Shown here: in pieces, positions 39,241-48,530 of the stretch
How positions within the stretch are numbered: position 1 is the stretch's first letter
How the letters are laid out: the number at the start of each line of letters is the position of its first letter
Source: Flavimaricola marinus
GTDB lineage: Bacteria; Pseudomonadota; Alphaproteobacteria; Rhodobacterales; Rhodobacteraceae
NCBI RefSeq assembly: GCF_900184895.1
Contig: NZ_FXZK01000010.1
Location: forward strand, 62,001 to 126,000
Reading direction: 5' to 3'
DNA length: 64,000 nucleotides
Notes under the pieces: model-generated
Told to the model about the DNA's origin: nothing
The model's database searches: none
The model's input: the letters and a program-made list of their open reading frames with translations, nothing else
Made by a program: the position numbers and the translations under genes

Positions 39241-39261
39241 GCACCCCATCAATGTGGGTGC
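39241..39261. other. inverted repeat in adhesin leader
   Basis: Arms GCACCC and GGGTGC around nine bases, 21 bases before the adhesin ATG. A complementary ATGGGGTG occurs at 39155-39162, able to pair with CACCCCAT at 39242-39249. Either DNA-binding or an RNA switch around the ribosome-binding site is possible. Confidence 0.4.
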
Positions 39262-39282
39262 TCATGAGGCGGAGTAGTTGGT

Positions 39283-42200
39283 ATGTCGGCGATTGAATTC
39301 GTCGTCCGTAGTGATGCGGGCGCATTAAACCGTGGCTTCATTGGCGGGGAGGGCGTGAGTGCGCCTCTGATGGCCGAAGTGGGCTCGGATATCTCCCTGA
39401 AATTGGAGCGGACGCAAATCCTGTCGTACGGCCGGCGCGGTCAGGCGCTTGAGATCACGCTGATCGATGGTCAGGTGATCGTCGTCGAGAATTACTTCTC
39501 TCTGGATGGTCTCCCGCAGAGCGACCTGTTCATCTCGACCGACGGATTGCTGTCCGAAGTCCAGCTCGCGGCCGGTCCGGGCGATACGTATTTCTCGACT
39601 TATGTGGATAGTGACGCCATTGGCAAATGGGGTCCTGATGACGAGTTGTATTTCCTCGACGGCCCTGCTGTCCAATTGGCGGGCGTCGTCGCGGACGATG
39701 TCGGAATGCTCGACACAGGCTTCCTGACCGGACTGCCGCTGATGCCGGCTGCCCTGTTGGGCGCGGCTGCCCTGGCCCCGACGGTCGCAGGTGGCTCGGA
39801 AGGAACGGAAGAGGAAGAGGTGCTTGGCACCGTCGAGACCCGTCCCGATCCTGTTGCCGAAATCCTGACCGGAACCGTGGAGAGCGGAACCGTCGTCAAT
39901 GCCGAGGATCATGCCGACGGCGTCGATATCGTCGGCACCGGCACACCCGGTGCGACTGTTGTCGTCACGGTCGGTGAGGCAACCCAAGAAACCGTTATCG
40001 GCGATGACGGCAATTGGGGTGTCACCTTCCCAAGCGATGAAATCGATACCGGGACATACGAGATCCCTGTCGAGGTGGTCGTGTCCGACGATGGACGTGA
40101 GATCACATTGGAAGAAACCCTTTCGGTCGATACCGAGGCTAGCGTCACGTTCGATGAGGATGCCGTCGGTGGCGACGGCACTGTAAACGATGCAGAGGCG
40201 GGGGCCGAAGTGCTCCTGACCGGGACAACCGAGCCCGGCTCGACTGTTGTCGTCAGCATCGATGGGGTCGACTATGAGGCGGTCGTCGACGGAGAAAGCT
40301 GGACCGTAACTCTCGGGGCCGACACCTTGGCCGATGGGGAATACGTCCAGAATGTAACCGTGACCGCAACCGACGCCGTCGGGAATACCGCTGTCACGAC
40401 TGGCGACTTTACAATCGATACCGAGACCAGCGTTGGGGTGGCGACGGCGACCATCGGTGGCAATGGTGTCGTGAATGCGCAGGAACATGCGAGCGGATTT
40501 ACCGTCACGGGCACCGCAGAGGCAGGCGCCAGCGTCGTCGTGACCCTTGGCGATGCGTCTCATACCGTCACGGCGACATCCGAGGGGACGTGGTCGGTAT
40601 ACTTCGTGCCCTCCGAGGTGCCGGACGGCACGTACGAAGCCACGGTGACCGCGGTGGCAACGGATATCGCCGGCAACACCGCCACTGCCAGCGGAACGAT
40701 CCAGATCGACACCGAAATGTCGGTCACAGTCGATACGGCTTCTGTCGAAATCGACGGTATCGTCAACGCGGCCGAAGCGTCTGACGGTGTGTCGATCACG
40801 GGAACTGCCGAGGCGGGGTCTGCCGTCACGGTCATCATGGGATCGGTTACCCACACGACGACGGCCGCTGCCGATGGCACTTGGTCGGTCACCTATGCCG
40901 CGAATGAGATTGCGACCGGCACTTACAACGCGACTGTTCAGGTGTCTGCAACCGACGCCGCGGGCAATACCGCGACCACAACCGGCACGCTGACGATTGA
41001 CACCGAAGCGCGGGTGACTTTCGACGAGAGCGCCGTTGGTGGCGACGGAATGGTCGATGCGTCGGAAGCGGGCAATGTTGTGCTGACCGGGACGACTGAA
41101 GCTGGATCGACGGTCACCGTTACTCTGAACGGAGCCGAATATTCCGCGACCGTGACGGGCACCAACTGGACGCTGACATTGCCTGCCGGAGATGTGCCTT
41201 CGGGTGAATATCTTCAGGATGTGACCGTTACGGCGATTGACCGGTTTGGCAACACGGCGTCCACGACCGGCAGCTATGCCGTCGATACCGAGACATCTGT
41301 CACCGTCGACACAAGCACCGTGGAAGGCGACGGAATCGTCAATGCCGTCGAGCATTCCGATGGCGTGACGCTCACGGGCACAGCCGAGGCAGGTGCTACT
41401 GTCCAAGTCACGATGGCGGGGGTCACTCAGACGGTCACCGCAAATGGTCGCGGCGAATGGAGTGCGGATTTTGCCGCAGCAGACGTACCGACAGGCGAAA
41501 CGACCGTGGATGTCAGCGTGACGTCGACCGATCTGGTCGGAAACACTGCGTCCGCGTCTGGAACAATCGAGATCGACACGATTACCGACGTCACGATCGA
41601 TACCTCGACCTTTGGCGGCGACAGCGTGGTCAATGCAGTCGAACGCGACGCGGGCATCACTCTGACCGGCACAGCCGAGGCGGGTGCCTCTGTCGCTGTG
41701 ACGATGGCGGGAGTGACCCAGACCGTCACCGCAGGCGCGAACGGCGCATGGAATGCCGACTTCGCCGCTGCCGATATTCCGACAGGCGAGACCACTGCCG
41801 ATGTGACTGTCACGTCGACGGACGCCGCCGGAAACACTGCGACGGCCACGGACACCGTGCAGATCGATACGTTCGTGAACGCATTGGACGTCAACAGCGG
41901 CCCTGTTGGCGGCGATGGTGTCATCAACTTCGAAGAGCAGGGGCAGGCCATCGAGCTGACCGGGGTGGTCGAGCCAGGGTCGACCGTCGAAGTGTCCTTG
42001 GCCGGCGTCGCGGCAACAGCCACCGTCGCCGCGGATGGGAGTTGGTCCGTCAGCTATCCCGCCAATGCGATCCCCGGTGGCGAATACGATACCGACCTCG
42101 TCGTCAGTGCGACCGATGCCGCAGGCAATACTGCCGATCTGACGCAAGCCGTTCGGGTCGATACGGTTGCCGGTGATTTGACGCTCAGTCCTGACCCGAT

Positions 42201-43629
42201 CGAGGGCGACGACATCGTCAATGCGGTCGAGCATTCGGACGGGGTGACGATCTACGGCACGGCAACACCGGGATTGACGGTCACCGTCACACTGGGCGAA
42301 GCATCGCAGCAAGTGGTTGCCGCAGCTGACGGCACATGGTCGACCGACTTCGCGTCCGCGACGATCCCCGTGGGCACATACGACTCTCCGATTTCGGCCA
42401 CGATCACGGATGATGCCGGCAATACCAAGTCGGTCACGGATGTGGTCCGTATCGATACGGAGTTGCCGTTCACCTTGGATGCGCCGATCGAAGGCGACGA
42501 TGTGATCAACGCGGCCGAGGCCGAAGACGGCGTCGTGTTGTCGGGAACGGTCGAGCCGGGTTCGACCGTTGAGGTCACATTCGCAGGCTCTAGCCGCACG
42601 GTGACCGCCGGCGCGGACGGTGTCTGGTCGGTCAGCTATGCTGCAGCCGATATCCCTGCGGGTGAATCCCTTCAGGACATCACAGCGGTCGCCACCGACA
42701 TCGCGGGCAACGAAGCTGTCATCACCGATCAGGTCCGGGTCGATACCATCGTCAACACGCTGACCGTTGATGGCCCCGTCGAAGGCGACGATCTGGTCAA
42801 CCGTGCCGAAGCCGGTGACGGCATCACGCTGACCGGAACGGTCGAAGTCGGCTCAACCGTCATGGTGACCTTTGAGGGCATCACGCGGGCAGCCACCGTC
42901 GCTTCGGACGGCAGCTGGAACGTGGATTTCGCCGCGAACGAGATCCCTGGTGGCGAGTACACGGCAGATGTGACGATCGATGCGACCGATGCTTACGGCA
43001 ACACCCGGTCCATTACGGACAGCTTCGAGGTGGATACGACGCCGCCGGAAGCCCCGTTGATCGAGAGTTATACCCGCAGTGGTCAAGGCGTCCGTGCCTT
43101 GTCGACCTCACTGTCCGACGACAACATCACCATTCACTCGGTTGATAGCAGCGGTCAGGCCGCCGAGCTTGATCCGGTTGTCGAGGAGAACACCACGTTC
43201 AACGAGTTGGATTTCAACTTTACCCAGCCGGTTCCGAACGGATCGCATCTGGTGATGAATGCCAGCGATGACAGCGGCAACAGCACCGCCACCCTGTTCG
43301 TCTTGGAAGAGACCAACACCAACGCGGTTTCGATCGTCAATCAGGGCTCTGCGTCCAACAGTGGCCTCGACGGGTTCGACATCGAGGCGATCGATCTTCA
43401 GTTCGCCGAGGACAGTGTACTAACGCTGACTGCATCCGATCTGGAGGCGCTTTGCGCTCATTCGAACAGCCTCACGATCCATGGTGGACAGGACGATACC
43501 GTCAACATCGCAGGTGCCACGGCAACCGGCGAGACATCGGAAATCGGTGGCCAGACCTATGCCCACTACGCGCTGGGTGACAACGGCGGCAGCCTGATCA
43601 TCGACGAGACCATCAACGTCATCACTTGA
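39283..43629 (+). CDS. large type I-secreted adhesin with eleven Ig-like repeats
   Basis: 1448 residues. The first 170 form a BapA-prefix-like module (VVRSDAGALNRGF, ITLIDGQVIVVENYF, SDLFISTDGLLSEVQLA) that ends in a hydrophobic alanine-rich stretch. Eleven repeats of about 97 residues follow (191-1255), each with VNAxEHSDG, LTGTAEAGxxVxVT, DGxWS, DAAGNTA and an end VDT. The last 190 residues include LTIHGGQDDTVNIAG, typical of C-termini carrying the type I export signal. No GGxGxDxxx calcium repeats and no cysteine-rich part. Neighbours downstream encode the matching exporter. GAGGCGGAG lies 9 bases before the ATG. Likely role is surface attachment or biofilm. Confidence 0.9.
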   Translation: MSAIEFVVRSDAGALNRGFIGGEGVSAPLMAEVGSDISLKLERTQILSYGRRGQALEITLIDGQVIVVENYFSLDGLPQSDLFISTDGLLSEVQLAAGPGDTYFSTYVDSDAIGKWGPDDELYFLDGPAVQLAGVVADDVGMLDTGFLTGLPLMPAALLGAAALAPTVAGGSEGTEEEEVLGTVETRPDPVAEILTGTVESGTVVNAEDHADGVDIVGTGTPGATVVVTVGEATQETVIGDDGNWGVTFPSDEIDTGTYEIPVEVVVSDDGREITLEETLSVDTEASVTFDEDAVGGDGTVNDAEAGAEVLLTGTTEPGSTVVVSIDGVDYEAVVDGESWTVTLGADTLADGEYVQNVTVTATDAVGNTAVTTGDFTIDTETSVGVATATIGGNGVVNAQEHASGFTVTGTAEAGASVVVTLGDASHTVTATSEGTWSVYFVPSEVPDGTYEATVTAVATDIAGNTATASGTIQIDTEMSVTVDTASVEIDGIVNAAEASDGVSITGTAEAGSAVTVIMGSVTHTTTAAADGTWSVTYAANEIATGTYNATVQVSATDAAGNTATTTGTLTIDTEARVTFDESAVGGDGMVDASEAGNVVLTGTTEAGSTVTVTLNGAEYSATVTGTNWTLTLPAGDVPSGEYLQDVTVTAIDRFGNTASTTGSYAVDTETSVTVDTSTVEGDGIVNAVEHSDGVTLTGTAEAGATVQVTMAGVTQTVTANGRGEWSADFAAADVPTGETTVDVSVTSTDLVGNTASASGTIEIDTITDVTIDTSTFGGDSVVNAVERDAGITLTGTAEAGASVAVTMAGVTQTVTAGANGAWNADFAAADIPTGETTADVTVTSTDAAGNTATATDTVQIDTFVNALDVNSGPVGGDGVINFEEQGQAIELTGVVEPGSTVEVSLAGVAATATVAADGSWSVSYPANAIPGGEYDTDLVVSATDAAGNTADLTQAVRVDTVAGDLTLSPDPIEGDDIVNAVEHSDGVTIYGTATPGLTVTVTLGEASQQVVAAADGTWSTDFASATIPVGTYDSPISATITDDAGNTKSVTDVVRIDTELPFTLDAPIEGDDVINAAEAEDGVVLSGTVEPGSTVEVTFAGSSRTVTAGADGVWSVSYAAADIPAGESLQDITAVATDIAGNEAVITDQVRVDTIVNTLTVDGPVEGDDLVNRAEAGDGITLTGTVEVGSTVMVTFEGITRAATVASDGSWNVDFAANEIPGGEYTADVTIDATDAYGNTRSITDSFEVDTTPPEAPLIESYTRSGQGVRALSTSLSDDNITIHSVDSSGQAAELDPVVEENTTFNELDFNFTQPVPNGSHLVMNASDDSGNSTATLFVLEETNTNAVSIVNQGSASNSGLDGFDIEAIDLQFAEDSVLTLTASDLEALCAHSNSLTIHGGQDDTVNIAGATATGETSEIGGQTYAHYALGDNGGSLIIDETINVIT
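39853..43047 (+). repeat. eleven coding tandem repeats (Ig-like, about 97 codons)
   Basis: Protein-level repeats 191-1255 of the adhesin. Copies 6 and 7 are the most alike (STxxGD-xVNAVE, LTGTAEAGA, MAGVTQTVTA); copies 2 and 5 form another pair (VTFDE-AVGGDG). This alternation hints at duplication of blocks rather than single units. Confidence 0.85.
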
Positions 43630-43643
43630 GAGTGACGGCGAAG

Positions 43644-43669
43644 GCGGAGGCCGGATCAACCGGCCCCGC
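43644..43669 (+). terminator. hairpin between adhesin and secretion genes
   Basis: Stem GCGG-GGCCGG/CCGGCC-CCGC with a single bulged A and loop ATCAA, 14 bases after the adhesin stop, then TTCCCCTTCC. It lacks a long T-run and is more likely an attenuator or mRNA-stabilising hairpin than a full stop. Confidence 0.5.
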
Positions 43670-43708
43670 TTCCCCTTCCAAGGGGCAAGTGTGTATGAGG
43701 GGGCAGAC

Positions 43709-45082
43709 GTGACCAAGGCGGTGCAAGGCAGGCAAAGGCAAACCCGGGCGTCGATCACTGCGTTGATCATCGGCCTCGGGCTAAGCGGCTGCTCCGAGAT
43801 GTCGGCGGGTGGCTTGTCGGGCGCGGCAATGTCCCTCTTGAGTAACGACGAGGCCGCAACTTCTGCCGAGGCAGAGCCGATTTCCGCATCATCCGATGCC
43901 GTTCTCGATTCCGAAATGGAGGACGGAACGACTTCGCCCTTGATCGAGGGTCTCTTGAACCGTCGATCTGTCTTGGGCCCCGGCCCATTGCGCGATGTTG
44001 CGATTTCGGTGATGGCCGCCAATACCCGCGCCGCAGAAGCCGATTTGCGCGCGGCGACGCTCAGGGCCGAGGCAAAATCCTTGAACTGGCTTCCAAGTCT
44101 GGGTCCATCGGTGAGCTTGACTTCACTCGGGTCCGTCGTTGCCTCTCTCGTGATCAATCAGGCATTGATCGACAACGGAGTCCGTCGTGCTGAACGCGAT
44201 TTTGCAAAACACGATGTCGAGGTCGCCGCGGTCGCTCTGGCCGAGGATAGCAACGAGCGGGTGCTGCAGGCATTGGAGCTTTACCTGCGTGCTGAGGCTG
44301 CTCAGGCCAGGGCCGACGTCAATGCCGAGGCGATGGAGCGGATGAGCCATTTTGCCTACATCATGCGGGAACGTGTGAACGCCGGGATCAGTGATCGCGC
44401 CGACTTGCAGGTCGTTACCCAGAAGCAAAACCAGATGGCGTCGGATATGGCAGCGGATTTCGAAACCGCGCAATCCGCCCGCAACGAGCTTCAGGCCATG
44501 GCGGCGACGCCCTTGTCCGAGGTGCGCGGGCTCTCGGAAATCGATACCCCGTCTTTGACCGCAGAGCCGTTGACCGTGATGAAGGCGATGGCGGAGAGCG
44601 ACCGGGCGGTGGCGGAAGCCCGCGCTGCCCGCGCCGGATTTTTGCCAGGGCTGTCCATCGGGGGCAGCGTCGGCACGTCTGGTGACAATCTCGGCCTGAA
44701 TGTCGGTGCTCCGAATGGCCTGTCCTTTGGCATGGGCGCCTCGATGCGGGCGATCGAAGCTGAGGAGCAGGCCGCGGCGGCACGTGTCGGAGCTGAACGC
44801 GAAGCTGCCGAGCGCGATCTCGCATCATTGGAGGGGCGCTTGGTGTCCTTGCGCCGCCAAGAGGCCGAGGCCCGCCGGCTCGCCGAACAAGCTGCCGCGA
44901 ATTACGACCTTTTCGCTGAACAGCAACGCGCCGGACAGCGCGGAGTCACCGAAGTCGTCGGTGTGTTCGAAACGAAAGTTCGAGCAGAGCGCACGGCCGT
45001 GGAGATGCGTTTTAATATCGCGATGGCCGAGCTGCGTATCGCGGCCCGGCTGGGGACGTTGGTAGATGGAGAGCGGATGTGA
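43709..45082 (+). CDS. TolC-like outer-membrane channel lipoprotein of the adhesin exporter
   Basis: 457 residues. The N-terminus reads ASITALIIGLGLSGC, a lipoprotein signal with the lipobox LSGC, then a low-complexity linker, then two outer-membrane-efflux repeats rich in alanine and heptads (AANTRAAEADLRAATLRAEA, LRLAEQAAANYDLF-type). The GTG at 43709 has GAGGGGG 5 bases upstream, which decides it over GTG 43691. It forms the outer-membrane exit duct with the ABC and HlyD proteins that overlap or adjoin it. Lipid anchoring of a TolC-type duct is common in RND systems and less so for type I secretion. Confidence 0.85.
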   Translation: MTKAVQGRQRQTRASITALIIGLGLSGCSEMSAGGLSGAAMSLLSNDEAATSAEAEPISASSDAVLDSEMEDGTTSPLIEGLLNRRSVLGPGPLRDVAISVMAANTRAAEADLRAATLRAEAKSLNWLPSLGPSVSLTSLGSVVASLVINQALIDNGVRRAERDFAKHDVEVAAVALAEDSNERVLQALELYLRAEAAQARADVNAEAMERMSHFAYIMRERVNAGISDRADLQVVTQKQNQMASDMAADFETAQSARNELQAMAATPLSEVRGLSEIDTPSLTAEPLTVMKAMAESDRAVAEARAARAGFLPGLSIGGSVGTSGDNLGLNVGAPNGLSFGMGASMRAIEAEEQAAAARVGAEREAAERDLASLEGRLVSLRRQEAEARRLAEQAAANYDLFAEQQRAGQRGVTEVVGVFETKVRAERTAVEMRFNIAMAELRIAARLGTLVDGERM

Positions 45083-47355
45083 GTGGACCTGTCCTGGCCT
45101 TTGATATCAGTGCCACACGTGGCGCGAAGCTGACGCGAATTGCGACGGAGACAACCGATACGACAAAGAAGGCACTGACGACGCCCCCCGTCTTGGGGGT
45201 GGTCGCCGCAAACAAGACCGGTCCGGCAATCGAACCGGCGTCCGACCCATTTAGCCCAAAGGCAAAATCACGCGCGGACCTTGCTGCGACCTATGCTGGA
45301 TTGCTGGGAGTCGACGTGTCGCGTGGTGATCTGTTGGAGAGGATGGCCATATCGGGCGGTGACAATGTCACTCCGGAAATTATCGCAGAAGCCTTGACCG
45401 ATGCGGGGCTGATGACTCGGATCACGAAGACCCCGAGATTGCGAGCCTCTCTCTGGCCTGCTTTGGCCGAAATGACCTCCGGCCAGGTCGTCTTGGTCTT
45501 GGATCAGTCCGATGCTGGACTGACGATCTATGACACCACCTGTCCGGCCAACCGTGCCGAAGTTCCGATGGATGAATTCATGTCGGTCTATGCTGGCACG
45601 GTGTTGCGTGCAGATGTCGGCGTCGCTGAATTGAACCGTCGTCATGCCGAGAAGGGGAAGGCTCCGCATTGGTTCTGGGGCGAGATGGCCAAGTTCCGTC
45701 GCCACATTGCCGAGGTGGCCATGGGGTCGTTCGTCGCGAACCTTCTTGCTGTCGCCGTGGCGTTGTTCTCTTTGCAGGTCTACGACCGGGTGATCCCGCA
45801 TCAATCCGTGGCGACCTTGTGGGTGCTGGCCGTAGGGGCGGGCCTCGCCATGCTGCTTGAAGCGTTCCTGCGCATTGCGCGGGCGCGGCTGATGGACGGT
45901 GCGGGGCGCCGGATCGAGATGCAGGTTCAGACCCTGTTGATGGACCGCATCCTTGGCATGCGGGCAGGTCGCAAGGAAAACACGCCGTCCGGCACATTTG
46001 CCGCGGTCCGTGAATTCAGCTCGATCCGAGAGTTCTTCACCGCGTCGACCATCGGCACACTGACCGACTTGCCCTTCATCGTGTTGTTCTTGGCGCTGGT
46101 GGCGTCGATTGGCGGCAACGTGGTTTGGGTGTTGTTCATCGGCGGAATTCTGATGGTCCTGCCGTCCTTCTTTCTACAGAAGAAGATGATCGAGCTGACC
46201 CGTGCCACCCAAGGCGCTTCGACCAAATCGAGCCGTCTGCTGCATGAGGCCATCTACGAGGCCGATACGATCAAGGCCCATCGGGGGGAGGACCGGTTCC
46301 GCAGGGTCTGGGGGGAGCTTTCGGCGCTGTCGTCCTTGGCGACGTCCGAGCAGCGCAAGCTAGCGTCCACGCTCACTTTCTGGAGCCAAGGTGTCCAGCA
46401 GGCGACCTACGTGAGTGCGGTGGTCACCGGCACCTTCATGGTCTTCACAGGAGAGTTCACTGTCGGTACGATCATCGCGGTCGGTATCCTGACCTCGCGG
46501 ACATTGGGGCCGCTGACGCAACTGGCCTCAACTCTGGCGCGCTGGTCGAACGTTCAGGCCGCATTGGAGGCGCTGGACCGGGTCGCGATGTCGGAACAGG
46601 ACGAGGCCGAGGGCCGGACCTACCTGCGCCGTGAGAAGCTGCGCGGCTCGTTCGAGTTTCAGGACCTTGTCTATTGCTACGACGAGGACGGTGCCCGGTC
46701 GGTGGATATCGCCGGCTTGGCCATCGAACCCGGGCAGCGCGTCGCCATTCTCGGCGCCAACGGCTCCGGGAAATCGACCCTTCTGAAACTTCTCTCGGGC
46801 ATCTATCAGCCGACCGCCGGCCGGATCATGATAGATGGCGTAGATATGGGACAGGTGATGCCGCGGGATCTGCGTCGGTCCATCGGCTATCTCAGTCAGG
46901 AAGTCCGACTTTTCGCGGGCACGTTGCGTGACAACCTCAATCTGACACTGCTGGAACGAGATGACGATCGTCTGTTGCGAGCGCTGGATTTCGCAGGGTT
47001 GGGTCCGTTCGTCCGCGCACATCCCAAAGGTCTGGACCTTGAAATCCGGGATGGTGGCGAAGGTCTTTCGGTCGGCCAGCGTCAGTCCATCGGCTGGGCG
47101 CGGCTCTGGCTGCAGGATCCCGCAATCTGTTTGCTCGATGAGCCTACCGCCGCGCTGGATCAGGCGCTGGAATCCACTCTGGTCAGTCGCCTCGATGCCT
47201 GGCTCCGGGGGCGGACCGCGATCATCGCCACACATCGGCTTCCGATCCTGCAACTGACCGACCGGACATTGGTCCTGCAAAACGGGCGCATGGTTGTGGA
47301 CGGCCCGCGCGACGAAGTGCTTGCGCATCTCAACAAGAAGAAAGCGACCAGCTGA
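45079..47355 (+). CDS. type I secretion ABC exporter (LapB-like permease/ATPase)
   Basis: 758 residues. An N-terminal unstructured 70 residues, then a C39-peptidase-like domain (about 70-185) without an obvious catalytic cysteine, which probably docks substrate. A six-helix exporter domain follows (MGSFVANLLAVAVALFSLQV onward), then the ATPase with Walker A GANGSGKST, Walker B ICLLDEPTAALD and switch ATHR. The signature is GLSVGQRQ rather than LSGGQ. YDRVIPHQSVATLWVLAVG is typical of LapB-type adhesin exporters. GTG start overlaps the preceding stop by four bases. Confidence 0.92.
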   Translation: MSGPVLAFDISATRGAKLTRIATETTDTTKKALTTPPVLGVVAANKTGPAIEPASDPFSPKAKSRADLAATYAGLLGVDVSRGDLLERMAISGGDNVTPEIIAEALTDAGLMTRITKTPRLRASLWPALAEMTSGQVVLVLDQSDAGLTIYDTTCPANRAEVPMDEFMSVYAGTVLRADVGVAELNRRHAEKGKAPHWFWGEMAKFRRHIAEVAMGSFVANLLAVAVALFSLQVYDRVIPHQSVATLWVLAVGAGLAMLLEAFLRIARARLMDGAGRRIEMQVQTLLMDRILGMRAGRKENTPSGTFAAVREFSSIREFFTASTIGTLTDLPFIVLFLALVASIGGNVVWVLFIGGILMVLPSFFLQKKMIELTRATQGASTKSSRLLHEAIYEADTIKAHRGEDRFRRVWGELSALSSLATSEQRKLASTLTFWSQGVQQATYVSAVVTGTFMVFTGEFTVGTIIAVGILTSRTLGPLTQLASTLARWSNVQAALEALDRVAMSEQDEAEGRTYLRREKLRGSFEFQDLVYCYDEDGARSVDIAGLAIEPGQRVAILGANGSGKSTLLKLLSGIYQPTAGRIMIDGVDMGQVMPRDLRRSIGYLSQEVRLFAGTLRDNLNLTLLERDDDRLLRALDFAGLGPFVRAHPKGLDLEIRDGGEGLSVGQRQSIGWARLWLQDPAICLLDEPTAALDQALESTLVSRLDAWLRGRTAIIATHRLPILQLTDRTLVLQNGRMVVDGPRDEVLAHLNKKKATS

Positions 47356-48524
47356 TGGCCCTTTGGGATCAGGAATTCGAAGGCCGTATGCGTGGCCCCA
47401 GCATGCTTATCTGGCTGGTGGCGGCAACTGTTCTTATCTTTTTGATCTGGGCCAAATTTGCATGGATCGATGAAATCGTCCGGGCAGAGGGCGAGATTGT
47501 TTCTGCGGCGCGTCCGCAGATCATTCAGAACCTCGAAGGCGGCATTCTTGCCGAACTCTTGGTGTCGGAGGGCGATACCGTCGAGCCCGGCGATGTGCTG
47601 GCTCGTCTGCGTGGCACCAATTTCATGACGGCGGTAGACGATCTGGAAGAGCAGATAGATGCTGCGGAAATCCGCCGTTTGCGACTGGAGGCCGAGATCG
47701 CAGGGCAACACAGTTTCTTGGTGCCCCCCGAGGTCGCTGCTCGAAGCCCGCAGATCGTTGCGTCGGAACAATCGTTGCTCGCCGCCCGCCAAGCCGACTA
47801 CATCAGCCGCACCGAGGGCGCGGCTCGGATCGTAGCCGAGAGCCGGCGTGAACTGGCCGTGATGGAAGACCTTCTGGAGCGGGAGATTGCGGCATTGATC
47901 GAGGTCACGCGCGCCAGAAATGCTCTGAGCGATGCGGAAATCCGCTACAACGAAGTCGTCACCGGGACCGAACTTGAACGGGCAAGCGCCTATTCGGATA
48001 CATTGCAGGAACTCGCACAGCTGCGGCAGGACCTTCGCGTGGCCCAAGACCAGCTGTCTCGCACCGTCATCACCTCACCGATGCGCGGCATCGTCAACGA
48101 TCTCGCGATCACGACGATCGGTGGCGTTGTCCGTCCTGGCGAGGAAATATTCGAGATCATTCCGCTCGGTGATGAGCTGTTTGTTGAGGCAAGGGTCAAG
48201 CCCGAGGATATCGCGAATGTGGTGCCTGGGCAGCATGCGACGATCAAGCTGTCTGCCTACGACTACACCGTCTATGGCTCGTTGCCCGGTGAGGTTCTCG
48301 TTATCTCGGCGGATACGTTCGAAGACGAACGTCGCAGCGACCTGCCGCCTACTTATCGTGTGACCCTGCGCGTCGATCTCAGCAATTTGACGGAGCGCCA
48401 GCAACGCATTGAAATCCGCCCCGGAATGCAGGCCGCGGTCGAGCTGCATACGGGCGCCAAGACGGTCCTGCAGTATCTGACAAAGCCACTCTACCGGTCT
48501 CGTGAGGCGCTGCGTGAGCCCTGA
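47355..48524 (+). CDS. HlyD family periplasmic adaptor of the adhesin exporter
   Basis: 389 residues: one membrane helix (about 17-37, LIWLVAATVLIFLIWAKFAW), a lipoyl/barrel-sandwich half (RPQIIQNLEGGILAELLVSE), a long coiled coil (about 90-245), the second half (TVITSPMRGIVNDLAI) and a C-terminal beta domain. RPQIIQNLEGG and PGEEIFEIIPLGDELFVEA are strong HlyD/LapC motifs. Its ATG shares a base with the stop of the ABC gene. It bridges the ABC exporter to the TolC-like duct. Confidence 0.92.
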   Translation: MALWDQEFEGRMRGPSMLIWLVAATVLIFLIWAKFAWIDEIVRAEGEIVSAARPQIIQNLEGGILAELLVSEGDTVEPGDVLARLRGTNFMTAVDDLEEQIDAAEIRRLRLEAEIAGQHSFLVPPEVAARSPQIVASEQSLLAARQADYISRTEGAARIVAESRRELAVMEDLLEREIAALIEVTRARNALSDAEIRYNEVVTGTELERASAYSDTLQELAQLRQDLRVAQDQLSRTVITSPMRGIVNDLAITTIGGVVRPGEEIFEIIPLGDELFVEARVKPEDIANVVPGQHATIKLSAYDYTVYGSLPGEVLVISADTFEDERRSDLPPTYRVTLRVDLSNLTERQQRIEIRPGMQAAVELHTGAKTVLQYLTKPLYRSREALREP

Positions 48525-48530
48525 TGCGGC

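Noticed and set aside
39733-39795. Possible LapG cleavage site in the adhesin's alanine-rich stretch
   Set aside because: There is a GAAA but no TAAG or PAAG motif, and no LapG/LapD gene in the window.
39325-42312. 995-residue open frame opposite the adhesin
   Set aside because: It mirrors the repetitive adhesin gene; its translated product is rich in R, G, C and H with no recognisable motif and no ribosome-binding site.
39853-43047. Regular repeats that could suggest a CRISPR array
   Set aside because: Period is about 290 bp, diverged at DNA level and in frame; they encode Ig-like domains.
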